Of a DNA stretch of 64,000 bases, positions 16,640-25,088 are shown in pieces. The notes beneath the pieces were generated by a model. That model saw only the letters and a list, made by a program, of their open reading frames with translations. It was not told where the DNA came from and did no database searches. Numbering within the stretch: position 1 is the stretch's first letter; every line of letters begins with the position of its first letter. A program made the translations under genes and the position numbers. Source of the DNA: CBIHON01 sp966211965 (GTDB lineage: Bacteria; Pseudomonadota; Gammaproteobacteria; Burkholderiales; Burkholderiaceae_D); contig CBIHON010000009.1 in NCBI GenBank assembly GCA_966211965.1, positions 1 to 64,000 of the forward strand, written 5' to 3'.

Positions 16640-18429
16640 TTCTCGTCTACTTGTAAAATTGCCAAAAATGCCTCTTGCGGGATCTCTACGGAGCCCACTT
16701 GTTTCATGCGTTTTTTACCGGCCTTTTGTTTTTCCAGGAGTTTCCGCTTACGACTGATGTCACCGCCATAGCATTTTGCCAATACGTTTTTACGCAAAGC
16801 CTTGACGTTTTCGCGGGAGATAATATTCGAGCCGATTGCCGCCTGAATCGCAACGTCAAACATCTGACGCGGGATTAATTCGCGCATCTTCGCCGCTACC
16901 GCGCGGCCCCGGAACTGACTGTTGGCGCGATGGACGATGATTGCTAAAGCATCGACCTTCTCGCTGTTGATCAGCATGTCGACTTTGACCACATCGGATG
17001 CACGATATTCCTTAAACTCATAATCCATCGATGCATAACCGCGCGAAGTCGATTTGAGCTTATCGAAGAAATCAAGCACGATCTCAGCCATCGGTATCTC
17101 GTAGGTCAGCTTGACCTGCTTGCCGTGGTAGCTCATATCCATTTGCACGCCGCGTTTTTGCGTGCACAAAGTAATCACCGAGCCGACATATTCTTGCGGC
17201 ATGTAGAGATTGACGGTGACAATAGGTTCGCGAATTTCCTCAATCTTGGAAGGGTCAGGCATCTTTGATGGATTGTCTACCATCAGAACCGTGCCATCGC
17301 GCAGGACCACTTCATAAATGACTGTCGGTGCGGTAGTGATCAAGTCCATGTCAAACTCACGCTCCAGACGTTCCTGCACGATCTCCATGTGCAGCAAACC
17401 CAGGAACCCGCAGCGGAAGCCGAAACCCAGAGCCTGCGAGACCTCCGGCTCATACTGAAGCGCCGCATCATTCAGCTTTAGTTTTTCCAGCGAATCGCGC
17501 AAGGCATCGTACTGATTCGCCTCGACCGGAAACAAGCCGGCGAACACCTGCGGCTGGACCTCCTTGAAACCCGGTAGAGGCGCGGCAGCCGGCCGGCTTG
17601 CCAAGGTAACGGTATCGCCTACCTTGGCCGCTTTCAATTCCTTGATACCCGCAATGACAAAGCCTACCTGGCCGGCAGAAAGCGATTCGCGCGAAATCGA
17701 CTTGGGTGTAAATACGCCCACGCTTTCGACCAGATGCTGGGAATCGGTCGCCATCAATAAAATCTTTTCCTTGGGCCTCAAAATTCCATTGACGACCCGT
17801 ACCAACATCACCACGCCGACATAATTATCGAACCATGAATCGACGATCAACGCTTGCAACGGTGCATTCGGATCGCCTTTGGGTGGAGGCACCTTGGCAA
17901 TCAACGACTCCAGCACATCCTGCACACCGAGACCTGTCTTGGCCGAACAATGCACGGCATCGGTCGCATCAATTCCGATTACCTCTTCGATTTCAGCAAT
18001 GGCATTGTCGGGATCTGCCGAAGGCAAATCGATCTTGTTCAAGACCGGCACGACTTCCACGCCAAGGTCGATGGCGGTATAGCAGTTGGCCACTGTCTGC
18101 GCTTCAACCCCTTGTGACGCATCCACTACCAGCAGCGCTCCTTCGCAGGCAGACAGCGAACGGCTGACCTCATAGCTGAAGTCGACATGGCCGGGTGTAT
18201 CAATTAAGTTAAGATTGTAAATCTGGCCATCACGCGCTTTGTATGACAATGCGGCAGTCTGCGCCTTGATGGTAATACCCCGCTCACGCTCAAGATCCAT
18301 CGAATCGAGGACTTGCGATTCCATTTCGCGGTCAGACAAACCTCCGCACAGTTGAATGATGCGATCGGCAAGGGTGGATTTACCGTGGTCGATATGGGCA
18401 ATGATGGAGAAGTTGCGAATGTTATTCAT
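16636..18429 (-). CDS. lepA: Elongation factor 4
   Basis: LepA is a ribosome-dependent GTPase affecting translation initiation and back-translocation. The 597-residue length is standard. It begins NIRNFSIIAHIDHGKSTLAD (P-loop), with RERGITIKAQ (switch I), DTPGHVDF (G3) and NKIDLPSADP (G4), then EF-G-like domains and the LepA-specific C-terminus (LAKCYGGDISRKRKLLEKQK). First gene of the lepA-lepB-DUF4845-rnc-era-recO-pdxJ-acpS-nagZ run. Confidence 0.98.
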   Translation of the reverse strand: MNNIRNFSIIAHIDHGKSTLADRIIQLCGGLSDREMESQVLDSMDLERERGITIKAQTAALSYKARDGQIYNLNLIDTPGHVDFSYEVSRSLSACEGALLVVDASQGVEAQTVANCYTAIDLGVEVVPVLNKIDLPSADPDNAIAEIEEVIGIDATDAVHCSAKTGLGVQDVLESLIAKVPPPKGDPNAPLQALIVDSWFDNYVGVVMLVRVVNGILRPKEKILLMATDSQHLVESVGVFTPKSISRESLSAGQVGFVIAGIKELKAAKVGDTVTLASRPAAAPLPGFKEVQPQVFAGLFPVEANQYDALRDSLEKLKLNDAALQYEPEVSQALGFGFRCGFLGLLHMEIVQERLEREFDMDLITTAPTVIYEVVLRDGTVLMVDNPSKMPDPSKIEEIREPIVTVNLYMPQEYVGSVITLCTQKRGVQMDMSYHGKQVKLTYEIPMAEIVLDFFDKLKSTSRGYASMDYEFKEYRASDVVKVDMLINSEKVDALAIIVHRANSQFRGRAVAAKMRELIPRQMFDVAIQAAIGSNIISRENVKALRKNVLAKCYGGDISRKRKLLEKQKAGKKRMKQVGSVEIPQEAFLAILQVDEK

Positions 18430-18448
18430 TAACTAAAAGCGCAATTGC

Positions 18449-18494
18449 AAAAAAGGCGCTCCAAGCGGGGTAGGTTTGCCCCAGGCGAGCGCCT
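18449..18494 (-). terminator. Terminator upstream of lepA
   Basis: On the minus strand AGGCGCT pairs with AGCGCCT across an internal GGGGCAAACC/ACCCC hairpin, followed by six T residues. It would end transcription from the degQ/glutaredoxin genes before lepA. Confidence 0.65.
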
Positions 18495-18636
18495 CATTTA
18501 GAAGGTTATTCGATTGCTGCATTTTACCGGATTTCAGAAGGGAAAGCCCGGGAAATCACGGCGTGCACGATCTGGAAACCATGAACAGGACTTCCAAGAT
18601 AATCCAAACGCTTTGACACTATAGGCAAGCGGCGGG

Positions 18637-18900
18637 TTAAGCATTTGCAAAAAAATCTTTCAACTTTGTCACATCCAAAAAATAGTGACATAAGTAGACC
18701 GCTTCCGCCTTCTCTTTTCTTCCCACCAACACCGGCACCAGCTCATCGTAATTGGCAGCCAAGGTTTCATCCGCATCGACGTCAACAACCTCAACAGTAA
18801 AAGTATATTCCTGCTCGAACGTCCGTAAGGACATGAGCATGTCTTCACAAAGATGGCAGTAGCTACGGGAGTAAATAATGAAATGAATCAAGCCGAACAC
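18637..18900 (-). CDS. Glutaredoxin-family protein
   Basis: This small thioredoxin-fold protein has FIIYSRSYCHLCEDML near its N-terminus, the CxxC redox motif of DUF836/glutaredoxin-like proteins, then VEVVDVDADETL and VPVLVG (the cis-Pro loop). It may reduce disulfides or mixed thiols; the substrate is unknown. The start is uncertain. An ATG at 18948 would lie inside the degQ terminator hairpin, so GTG 18900 (87 residues) or TTG 18891, which has GAG upstream, is more likely. In many betaproteobacteria such a gene follows mucD. Confidence 0.75.
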   Translation of the reverse strand: MFGLIHFIIYSRSYCHLCEDMLMSLRTFEQEYTFTVEVVDVDADETLAANYDELVPVLVGRKEKAEAVYLCHYFLDVTKLKDFFANA

Positions 18901-18924
18901 TCGAACGGAATAGCAAATGTATGT

Positions 18925-18956
18925 AAAAAAGGCTGCGAGAAAGACCATCCCGCAGC
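18925..18956 (-). terminator. Rho-independent terminator after degQ
   Basis: On the minus strand GGCTGCG pairs with CGCAGCC (18931-18956) and is followed by six T residues. It lies about 20 bp past the degQ stop codon. Confidence 0.75.
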
Positions 18957-18978
18957 CCGCCCAACTTCAGCAACCGAA

Positions 18979-20460
18979 CTATTGCCCGTTAGGCCGCACC
19001 GGCACAAATTGCGAAGAATCGCCGCGCCGGACCAGTAGCACAGCCAATTTCTTGGCCTCAAGCTTAGCAACTAACGCATTGAATTGCTTCGCATCTTTCA
19101 CATCGGTGTTATTCAGGCGCAAAATCATATCGCCCGCACGCAATCCGGCACGAGCCGCCGCACCCTCTGCAGCGTCGACCATGACGCCCCCATCGACCTT
19201 CAATTCCTTCTTTTGAGCTTCGCTCAAGTCACTGACAATCAGGCCCAAGGCGTTAATCGATTGCTCCGGTTTAACCTTTTTATCATCTTTCTTAGCGCTT
19301 TTCTCGCCTTCTTTCTCGACAATCGTCAAACTCAAATCACGGCTTGCACCTTTACGCCAAATCGTGACTATGGAACGCGTACCGGGTTTGGTGCCTCCCA
19401 CCATGCGCGGCAGATCGCTGGACTTGTCAATCGGCGTGCCATTGAATTTGAGAATAATGTCGCCGGCTTCCAAACCGCCTTTTTCAGCTGGACTACCCGG
19501 CTCAACACGCTGCACCAAGGCGCCCTGTGCTTTGGATAAACCGAGCGACTCGGCTACGTCCTTGGTCACCTCACCAATCTGAACTCCAATCCGGCCTCTC
19601 GTTACCTTGCCTGAGGTTTTTAATTGATCCGACACTCGCAGCGCTTCGTCAATCGGGACCGCAAATGAAATACCCATATAACCGCCGGAGCGGCTGTATA
19701 TCTGCGAGTTGATGCCAATGACTTCACCTCGCATGTTAATCAGAGGACCGCCGGAGTTGCCCGGATTGACTGCAACATCGGTCTGAATCAGCGGCAGATA
19801 GTCGCCGGTATCGCGAGCCTTGGCTGAAACAATGCCAGCAGTAACCGTATTCTCGAGGCCGAAAGGAGAGCCAATCGCGATAACCCATTCACCAACTCGG
19901 ATCTTATTGGAATCACCCAGCGTCAGGCGCGGCAAATTGCTGCCTTCAATTTTGACCAGCGCCACATCCGTGCTTTTGTCGGCTCCAATGATCTTGGCCT
20001 TGAATTCGCGCTTGTCCGTCAAGGTTACGTACACGTCATCGGCACCGTCCACCACGTGCGCGTTCGTCATGACGTAACCATCGGCAGAAATGATGAAGCC
20101 GGATCCAACGCCGCGCGGCACATCCTCCTCCTGCTGGGGATTTGGCTTGCGACCGCGCGGTGGACGATCAGGCTGTTGCCGTGGAGGAATCGGAACACCA
20201 AAGAAGCGGCGGAAAAATTCCTGCATCTCTTCATCGTCGCCGCCGGGTAAGGCTTGTCCACTCTTGACCTTTTCAGTGGTCCGAATATTGACGACCGCTG
20301 GACCTGTCTTTTCCACTAGATCGGTGAAGTCTGGCAAGGCTGCTAGCGATGCGGCAGAGGCTGAGTCAATTACGCCAATTAAGGAGGGCGCGAAAAAGGC
20401 GCTCGCAGCGCCTAGAAGTATTGTCGACAGTGTCTTTTGAATAGATGGGATTGTTTTCAT
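18979..20460 (-). CDS. mucD: Periplasmic Do-family serine protease (DegQ/MucD)
   Basis: This 493-residue protein is a periplasmic protease and chaperone that removes misfolded envelope proteins. It has a signal peptide (about residues 1-36, ending ASAAS), a trypsin-like domain with the triad His in TNAHVVDGADDV, Asp in STDVALVKIEG and Ser in NPGNSGGPL, and two PDZ domains. It ends the rpoE-rseA-rseB-mucD operon, five bases after rseB, the order of the algU-mucA-mucB-mucD cluster. DegQ, DegP and MucD cannot be separated by sequence alone; the symbol rests on this context. Confidence 0.93.
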   Translation of the reverse strand: MKTIPSIQKTLSTILLGAASAFFAPSLIGVIDSASAASLAALPDFTDLVEKTGPAVVNIRTTEKVKSGQALPGGDDEEMQEFFRRFFGVPIPPRQQPDRPPRGRKPNPQQEEDVPRGVGSGFIISADGYVMTNAHVVDGADDVYVTLTDKREFKAKIIGADKSTDVALVKIEGSNLPRLTLGDSNKIRVGEWVIAIGSPFGLENTVTAGIVSAKARDTGDYLPLIQTDVAVNPGNSGGPLINMRGEVIGINSQIYSRSGGYMGISFAVPIDEALRVSDQLKTSGKVTRGRIGVQIGEVTKDVAESLGLSKAQGALVQRVEPGSPAEKGGLEAGDIILKFNGTPIDKSSDLPRMVGGTKPGTRSIVTIWRKGASRDLSLTIVEKEGEKSAKKDDKKVKPEQSINALGLIVSDLSEAQKKELKVDGGVMVDAAEGAAARAGLRAGDMILRLNNTDVKDAKQFNALVAKLEAKKLAVLLVRRGDSSQFVPVRPNGQ

Positions 20461-20465
20461 AGTCG

Positions 20466-21482
20466 CTATTTGGTTTTGAACTCAATCGAATTGGCAACTT
20501 GTTTAAGTGCGGCAGAGGGGACTTCACCGACGATGGTAAGCCAAAAGTCGCCATGTCGCTTACCAATGATATTCATAGCCCCTTGCTGCAAGGAGCCCTC
20601 GGTACGGCTCAGTGTACCGGGTTCAATAAACACCGAAATTGCGGCAAGGCCGTCCGAAAAAACAATTTGCGACACTTCGCGTTGACTTGGCTGGGTATTT
20701 GAGTGGGTACCCGGCGATGGAGCATCCGATACCAGCCTCTTCATTTCCCGAATTTTCTTGAATCCGGAAGGAATCGACTTGACAGCCCAGTTGGACAAGT
20801 TCACTTGGCTCATAACGGCATTCTCGACCCGCCAACCGCTGGTATTGTTGAAACTTGGCTTGACGCGGTTTCGATCGATGTTGCCGATTGCGATTTGCGT
20901 AAATGCGATCTGTTCAACCACCTCGCTTTTTTCGTTCAGCGTTTGTGCATGCAGCAACAGGCCGGTCGATTTTTCCGCCCAGAGCTTATAACCGTAACGC
21001 AGCTTGTCTTTCGGCTCCAATACAACTGCCTGACAGTCAAAACCGGCGACACGACCGACCTCCCCCTTCTTCAAGTTGTAATGCTCTTCCAGGTCCGAAG
21101 GATTCGATGCCAAAATAGCGGGGAATACGTCCTGCATTACGCGCTTTTCAACCAAGATGGTTTTAGACTCCGGTACGTAGCAGATAATCTCTTCGTTATT
21201 CCGAATATACTCGCGCGGCTTGCCGTCCAAGACCTCCAATTTTTCTATCTCGTTTTTTCCATCCGCCACATGCGTGATGCGCGAGGTTCGCATCTGATTC
21301 GCCTGCTGGTACACAAATGTGCCGGAGTAGTTCAGTTTTTGCGCCGCGGACTGAATTTTTTTCAGCCACGACTGGGCTTCCTGCTTTTCACCTGCAGAAT
21401 CACCACTCTCGGCACATGCTGAAAACGCAAAAAAACCAAACAAGACAACGACAAACTTAAACAAAACCGGTGTCTGCCGCAT
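20466..21482 (-). CDS. rseB: Sigma-E regulatory protein RseB/MucB
   Basis: RseB binds the periplasmic domain of RseA and shields it from DegS cleavage until lipoproteins or lipopolysaccharide intermediates displace it. The 338-residue protein has an export signal (FKFVVVLFGFFAFSACAES); the Cys makes a lipoprotein anchor possible. The MucB/RseB N-terminal domain follows (LNYSGTFVYQQANQMRTSRI, LEVLDGKPREYIRNNEE) and then the smaller C-terminal domain. It lies six bases after rseA. Confidence 0.95.
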   Translation of the reverse strand: MRQTPVLFKFVVVLFGFFAFSACAESGDSAGEKQEAQSWLKKIQSAAQKLNYSGTFVYQQANQMRTSRITHVADGKNEIEKLEVLDGKPREYIRNNEEIICYVPESKTILVEKRVMQDVFPAILASNPSDLEEHYNLKKGEVGRVAGFDCQAVVLEPKDKLRYGYKLWAEKSTGLLLHAQTLNEKSEVVEQIAFTQIAIGNIDRNRVKPSFNNTSGWRVENAVMSQVNLSNWAVKSIPSGFKKIREMKRLVSDAPSPGTHSNTQPSQREVSQIVFSDGLAAISVFIEPGTLSRTEGSLQQGAMNIIGKRHGDFWLTIVGEVPSAALKQVANSIEFKTK

Positions 21483-21487
21483 ATAGA

Positions 21488-22135
21488 TTATTTATTGGAA
21501 TCGGTTGAAAACGTTGCAGAACGTGCGTATTGCGCAGTACTGAATACAGAAGGGGAAAATCGCTGATGGGCCAGCAAATAATCATCGATACGTGGGTCTC
21601 TAAGCACTCCGTTCTCTTGTTGCACCGCGACAGTTGCAACCATCCCATTCGGTATAGCCGGAGCAGAAGCAGTGCGTATCGCCGGGGTCTCGGTTTGATT
21701 GGAAACGGCAACCATCGGCGACTTCGCGCCACCACTCGAAAACGCAACCATCAGTTGCGGCCCGGCGATCAAAGCAAACGTGGCCACCGCTGCTGCGGCA
21801 GCTCCGGGAAGCGCAAAACGCTTTATCAAACTCTTTGACATAACCATTTCTGCAGATGCCGCTTGGCGCTGCTCAGTCATCGCTTGACTGACGCGGGGTG
21901 CGACAATGGTCGGCTCCGCGTCCAGGCGCGCCGCCATCCTGGTTGCAAAATCCGGACTCAGGCCAAATGCCATTTCCTCCGAACGTAAGACATCGCCGAT
22001 CTGATGGTAAGCATCCCAAGTGACTCGGCCCTTCTGCTGGCGCAAAGCCGCAAGCGCCAGTTCCACGTGACTGTCAGCTATTTCACCATCGGCAAACGCC
22101 GAAATCTGTTCTTGGGTCATATTTGTCGTATTCAT
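21488..22135 (-). CDS. rseA: Anti-sigma-E factor RseA
   Basis: RseA is an inner-membrane anti-sigma factor holding sigma-E until regulated proteolysis. The N-terminal cytoplasmic domain has the family motif MTQEQISAFADGEI and WDAYHQIGDVLRSE (residues about 6-60). One membrane segment (about 110-130, ALPGAAAAAVATFALIAG) leads to a periplasmic tail. I chose ATG 22135 (215 residues) because GAGG lies 5 bases upstream; a longer frame from 22201 overlaps rpoE and has no such site. Confidence 0.93.
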   Translation of the reverse strand: MNTTNMTQEQISAFADGEIADSHVELALAALRQQKGRVTWDAYHQIGDVLRSEEMAFGLSPDFATRMAARLDAEPTIVAPRVSQAMTEQRQAASAEMVMSKSLIKRFALPGAAAAAVATFALIAGPQLMVAFSSGGAKSPMVAVSNQTETPAIRTASAPAIPNGMVATVAVQQENGVLRDPRIDDYLLAHQRFSPSVFSTAQYARSATFSTDSNK

Positions 22136-22194
22136 AACTACCTCGGAAAAGCTCGGCCAACCCCATTTATTTCCTACATTACTCCACTTACCGC

Positions 22195-22797
22195 TCACCA
22201 ACGTTTATCGATGGCAGTATCCAGCAAGGGGCGCAGCTTTTCTGCAATTGCCTCCCGTGCCCTGAAAATTCGGCTACGTACCGTACCAATTGGGCAACCC
22301 ATTGCCTCCGCTATTTCATCGTAGCTCAACCCTTCGATCTCGCGCAGCGTAATCGCCATGCGCAACTCCTCAGGCAAAGCATCCATCGCCACGTTGACGG
22401 TTTCAGCAATCTGCTTGGTCGCCAACATTGACTCCGGCGTATTGATGTCCTTTAGGTGGTCACCATCGTCAAAAGTTTCTGCCTCCTCGGCATCAGCCGC
22501 CGTCGAGGTTGGAGCCCGGCGATTTTGCGTCACCAGATAGTTTTTTGCGGTATTGATTCCAATTCGATACAACCATGTATAGAACGCGGAATCGCCACGG
22601 AACTGCGGTAGAGCACGGTACGCTTTAATAAAGGCTTCCTGCACCACATCCTCAGCTTCCGCTTGGTCGCGAACAAGCCGCGACACCAGCCGCATCAACT
22701 TCCTTTGGTACTTAATCACCAGGAGTTCGAATGCCTTCTTGTCACCAAGCTGGACTCGCTCGACTAGCAACTGATCAATATCGCGTTCTGTCGTCAA
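22195..22797 (-). CDS. rpoE: RNA polymerase sigma-E factor
   Basis: This 200-residue ECF sigma factor directs envelope-stress transcription. Region 2 is at about residues 20-95 (FELLVIKYQRKLMRLVSRLV, AEDVVQEAFIKAYRALPQFR, FYTWLYRIGINTAKNYL) and region 4 at about 135-190 (ALPEELRMAITLREIEGLSY, DEIAEAMGCPIGTVRSRIFR). It is the AlgU/RpoE type by length and by the downstream rseA-rseB-mucD genes. A sigma-E-like promoter lies 44 bp upstream, suggesting autoregulation. Confidence 0.97.
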   Translation of the reverse strand: MTTERDIDQLLVERVQLGDKKAFELLVIKYQRKLMRLVSRLVRDQAEAEDVVQEAFIKAYRALPQFRGDSAFYTWLYRIGINTAKNYLVTQNRRAPTSTAADAEEAETFDDGDHLKDINTPESMLATKQIAETVNVAMDALPEELRMAITLREIEGLSYDEIAEAMGCPIGTVRSRIFRAREAIAEKLRPLLDTAIDKRW

Positions 22798-22840
22798 TCC
22801 CCATTCCCTTGTTTTTCTCCAACATGCACGCGGCTCATTT

Positions 22841-22869
22841 AGTTGACCCGGAGAAATGTGTTTAGTTCA
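22841..22869 (-). promoter_or_regulatory. Possible sigma-E promoter of rpoE
   Basis: On the minus strand TGAACTA (22863-22869) is followed after 16 bases by TCAAC, close to the sigma-E consensus GGAACTT-N16-TCTGA. It sits 44 bp from the rpoE start, as expected for an autoregulated operon. The -10 match is partial. Confidence 0.45.
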
Positions 22870-22887
22870 ATCATTATCTAAACTTAG

Positions 22888-23388
22888 TTACAAAATTTTG
22901 CCTTCCGATGAGTTATTCCGTGCTGCAATCCAGCGACATGCCGCCGCCAAGGCTCGAAAGTCGTCTTCGGGAACACAATCGCGTAAAATCGGCAGCACGA
23001 TTATCCGCCTATTCTCGGTTTGCAGCAGCAACATCAACAAGCCCGGCCATAGAGTAGAATTCGCCAGCAATCGAACTACCTCGTAGGATTCTCGCGCCAC
23101 GACCCTAGAATTTTCCATCTTAGATTCCACTTTTTCCCGCACTCGGATCAGTCCGCTTCCACTTATATCAATATGGCGTGTTCTTCTGTATTTGGCAATG
23201 CGGCAGAGCCCGAACAACGCTAAAAAAATACACGCGCTCGCAAGCATGAGCCTAGGTAAGAGTAGCCAGTTGCCAATTTGAGTGGTAGCAGCGAGCGCGC
23301 CGATGAACATAGCGCCAATACAAGCCCCACCGGCTAAGATGAGCAGGGCCCGGGAAGGTTTTACCACGGTTGATACCGCGATGGACAT
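22888..23388 (-). CDS. Small membrane protein between fabF and rpoE
   Basis: This 166-residue protein has two hydrophobic segments (about residues 13-35, LLILAGGACIGAMFIGAL, and 42-62, LLLPRLMLASACIFLALFGL) followed by a C-terminal domain with STLWPGLLMLLLQ and IIVLPILRDCVPEDDFRAL. The pattern of two helices, a W/P strand and a final VLxDSxxxxxFRxL-like motif resembles YgfX/CptA-type proteins, but I am not certain. I chose ATG 23388; a TTG at 23427 would lie in the hairpin after fabF. Confidence 0.7.
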   Translation of the reverse strand: MSIAVSTVVKPSRALLILAGGACIGAMFIGALAATTQIGNWLLLPRLMLASACIFLALFGLCRIAKYRRTRHIDISGSGLIRVREKVESKMENSRVVARESYEVVRLLANSTLWPGLLMLLLQTENRRIIVLPILRDCVPEDDFRALAAACRWIAARNNSSEGKIL

Positions 23389-23410
23389 GAATGAAAACGA
23401 AAAGCGTGAT

Positions 23411-23441
23411 TTACCGTTCACCCCCAAAGGATGAACGGTAA
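23411..23441. repeat. Hairpin between fabF and the small membrane gene
   Basis: TTACCGTTCA and TGAACGGTAA form a perfect 10-bp stem with an 11-base loop, starting 4 bp after the fabF stop codon. There is no T-run, so it is more likely an mRNA-stabilising or attenuating hairpin than a full terminator. Confidence 0.6.
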
Positions 23442-23445
23442 GTAA

Positions 23446-24693
23446 TTAGACTTTGCCGAAAACGAGCGTGCCGTTTGTGCCGCCAAAACCAAAAGAATTT
23501 TTCACGGCAATTTTAATCGGCATCTCACGCGCCGCATTAGCGCAATAATCAAGATCGCAGTCGGGATCCTGATTGAAGATATTAATGGTTGGTGGTGAAA
23601 GCTGCTTATGCACAGCCAGCACCGTAAAGACCGATTCAAGTCCGCCGGCACCGCCCAATAAGTGTCCGGTCATGGATTTGGTGGAATTGACGACAACATT
23701 TCTCGCATGATCACCCAACGCACGTTTGATCGCAACGGTCTCGGCAAGATCTCCTAAAGGGGTTGAAGTCCCATGAGCGTTGATGTAATTAATCTGGTCA
23801 GCGTTGATTCCAGCATTATTCATAGCAGAAGTCATGCATCGACGGGCACCATCGCCATCCTCCAGCGGAGCAGTCATATGATGGGCATCCGCACTCATGC
23901 CGAAGCCGAGCAGTTCAGCGTAAATCTTTGCGCCGCGAGACTTTGCGTGCTCGTACTCTTCCAGCACCATGACACCAGCGCCTTCGCCCAACACGAACCC
24001 ATCACGATCCTTATCCCAAGGACGCGAGGCGGTTGCCGGATCGTCATTGCGAGAAGATAGCGCACGAGCTGACGCAAAGCCTCCCAATCCCAGCGGAGAT
24101 ATGGTTGACTCTGCACCTCCTGCAATCATCACGTCGGCGTCACCGTACTCAATCATGCGCCCTGCGGCTCCGATGCAATGCAAACCTGTAGTGCATGCCG
24201 TTACGATTGCAAGATTAGGCCCCTTTAGCCCGTATTTGATCGACAGGTGCCCGGAAATCATGTTGATAATCGATGCCGGCACAAAAAACGGACTAATGCG
24301 ACGTGGCCCGCGATTCGTCAATTCTGCATGAGTATCCTCGATCATGGGCAAGCCGCCGATACCGGAACCCACAATTACTCCAATACGCTCGGCATTTACT
24401 TCAGTTACGACCAGACCGCTATCTTGTATCGCCTGAATGCCTGCAGCCATGCCGTAGTGGATGAACGTATCCATACTGCGAGCTGCTTTTGCGGGAATGT
24501 ATTCCTCGATGTTGAAGCCTTTCACTTCGCCCGCAAAATGCGTGGAGAAAGGCGTGGCATCAAATTTGGTAATGGTCGCAATGCCAGATTGGCCGGCGAC
24601 AATCGCACTCCATGTATCGGCAACTGTATTGCCTACGGGTGAAATGCAACCTAGCCCAGTGATTACGACACGACGTTCGCGCGAGCGGCTCAA
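23446..24693 (-). CDS. fabF: 3-oxoacyl-ACP synthase II
   Basis: FabF elongates acyl-ACP with malonyl-ACP in type II fatty-acid synthesis. The 415-residue thiolase-fold enzyme has the Cys-His-His site: Cys in VTACTTGLHCIG, His in NAHGTSTPLGD and His in KSMTGHLLGGAGG. The start codon is TTG at 24693, preceded by TAGGAG with 7-base spacing; the next residues (SRERRVVITGLGCISPVG) are the normal FabF beginning. It follows acpP after 30 bp. Confidence 0.97.
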   Translation of the reverse strand: MSRSRERRVVITGLGCISPVGNTVADTWSAIVAGQSGIATITKFDATPFSTHFAGEVKGFNIEEYIPAKAARSMDTFIHYGMAAGIQAIQDSGLVVTEVNAERIGVIVGSGIGGLPMIEDTHAELTNRGPRRISPFFVPASIINMISGHLSIKYGLKGPNLAIVTACTTGLHCIGAAGRMIEYGDADVMIAGGAESTISPLGLGGFASARALSSRNDDPATASRPWDKDRDGFVLGEGAGVMVLEEYEHAKSRGAKIYAELLGFGMSADAHHMTAPLEDGDGARRCMTSAMNNAGINADQINYINAHGTSTPLGDLAETVAIKRALGDHARNVVVNSTKSMTGHLLGGAGGLESVFTVLAVHKQLSPPTINIFNQDPDCDLDYCANAAREMPIKIAVKNSFGFGGTNGTLVFGKV

Positions 24694-24723
24694 GCGATTC
24701 TCCTAGAGTCGGTCAAAACTGAC

Positions 24724-24963
24724 TTACGCTTTAACGTGTGCCTTGGCGTAGTCGATCGCCTGCTGCACAGTGGTGATTTTTTCGGCCTGCTCGTCGGGAA
24801 TTTCCATTTCAAATTCATCTTCGAGTGCCATCACAAGCTCAACCGTGTCGAGCGAGTCCGCACCGAGATCATCAACAAAGGATGACTCGATTTTGATGTC
24901 TGCTTCAGCGACGCCCAGCTGCTCAGCGACGATTTTTTTAACGCGTTGTTCGATGTCCGACAT
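24724..24963 (-). CDS. acpP: Acyl carrier protein
   Basis: This 79-residue acidic protein carries acyl chains in fatty-acid synthesis. The 4'-phosphopantetheine serine is in LGADSLDTVELVMALEDEF. ATG 24963 has a GGAGG site 7 bases upstream; a longer frame from 25002 adds 13 unconserved residues. It lies between fabG and fabF, the standard order. Confidence 0.98.
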   Translation of the reverse strand: MSDIEQRVKKIVAEQLGVAEADIKIESSFVDDLGADSLDTVELVMALEDEFEMEIPDEQAEKITTVQQAIDYAKAHVKA

Positions 24964-25000
24964 GTTATGCCTCCAGTGAGTGGTTACGGAAAGTGCGCGC

Positions 25001-25009
25001 ATTTTATCA
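25001..25009 (-). promoter_or_regulatory. Possible acpP promoter (-10 region)
   Basis: TGATAAAAT on the minus strand is an extended -10 element 38 bp upstream of the acpP start. No good -35 box is present. A separate promoter is plausible because acpP mRNA is usually much more abundant than that of neighbouring genes. Confidence 0.3.
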
Positions 25010-25088
25010 GGTTTGCGCAGCGAAAATTTACTTTTGCCTTTTGTTCTTAATAATCCTCAAAATCCAGCCAAAAGCAGCCAATATTTTA

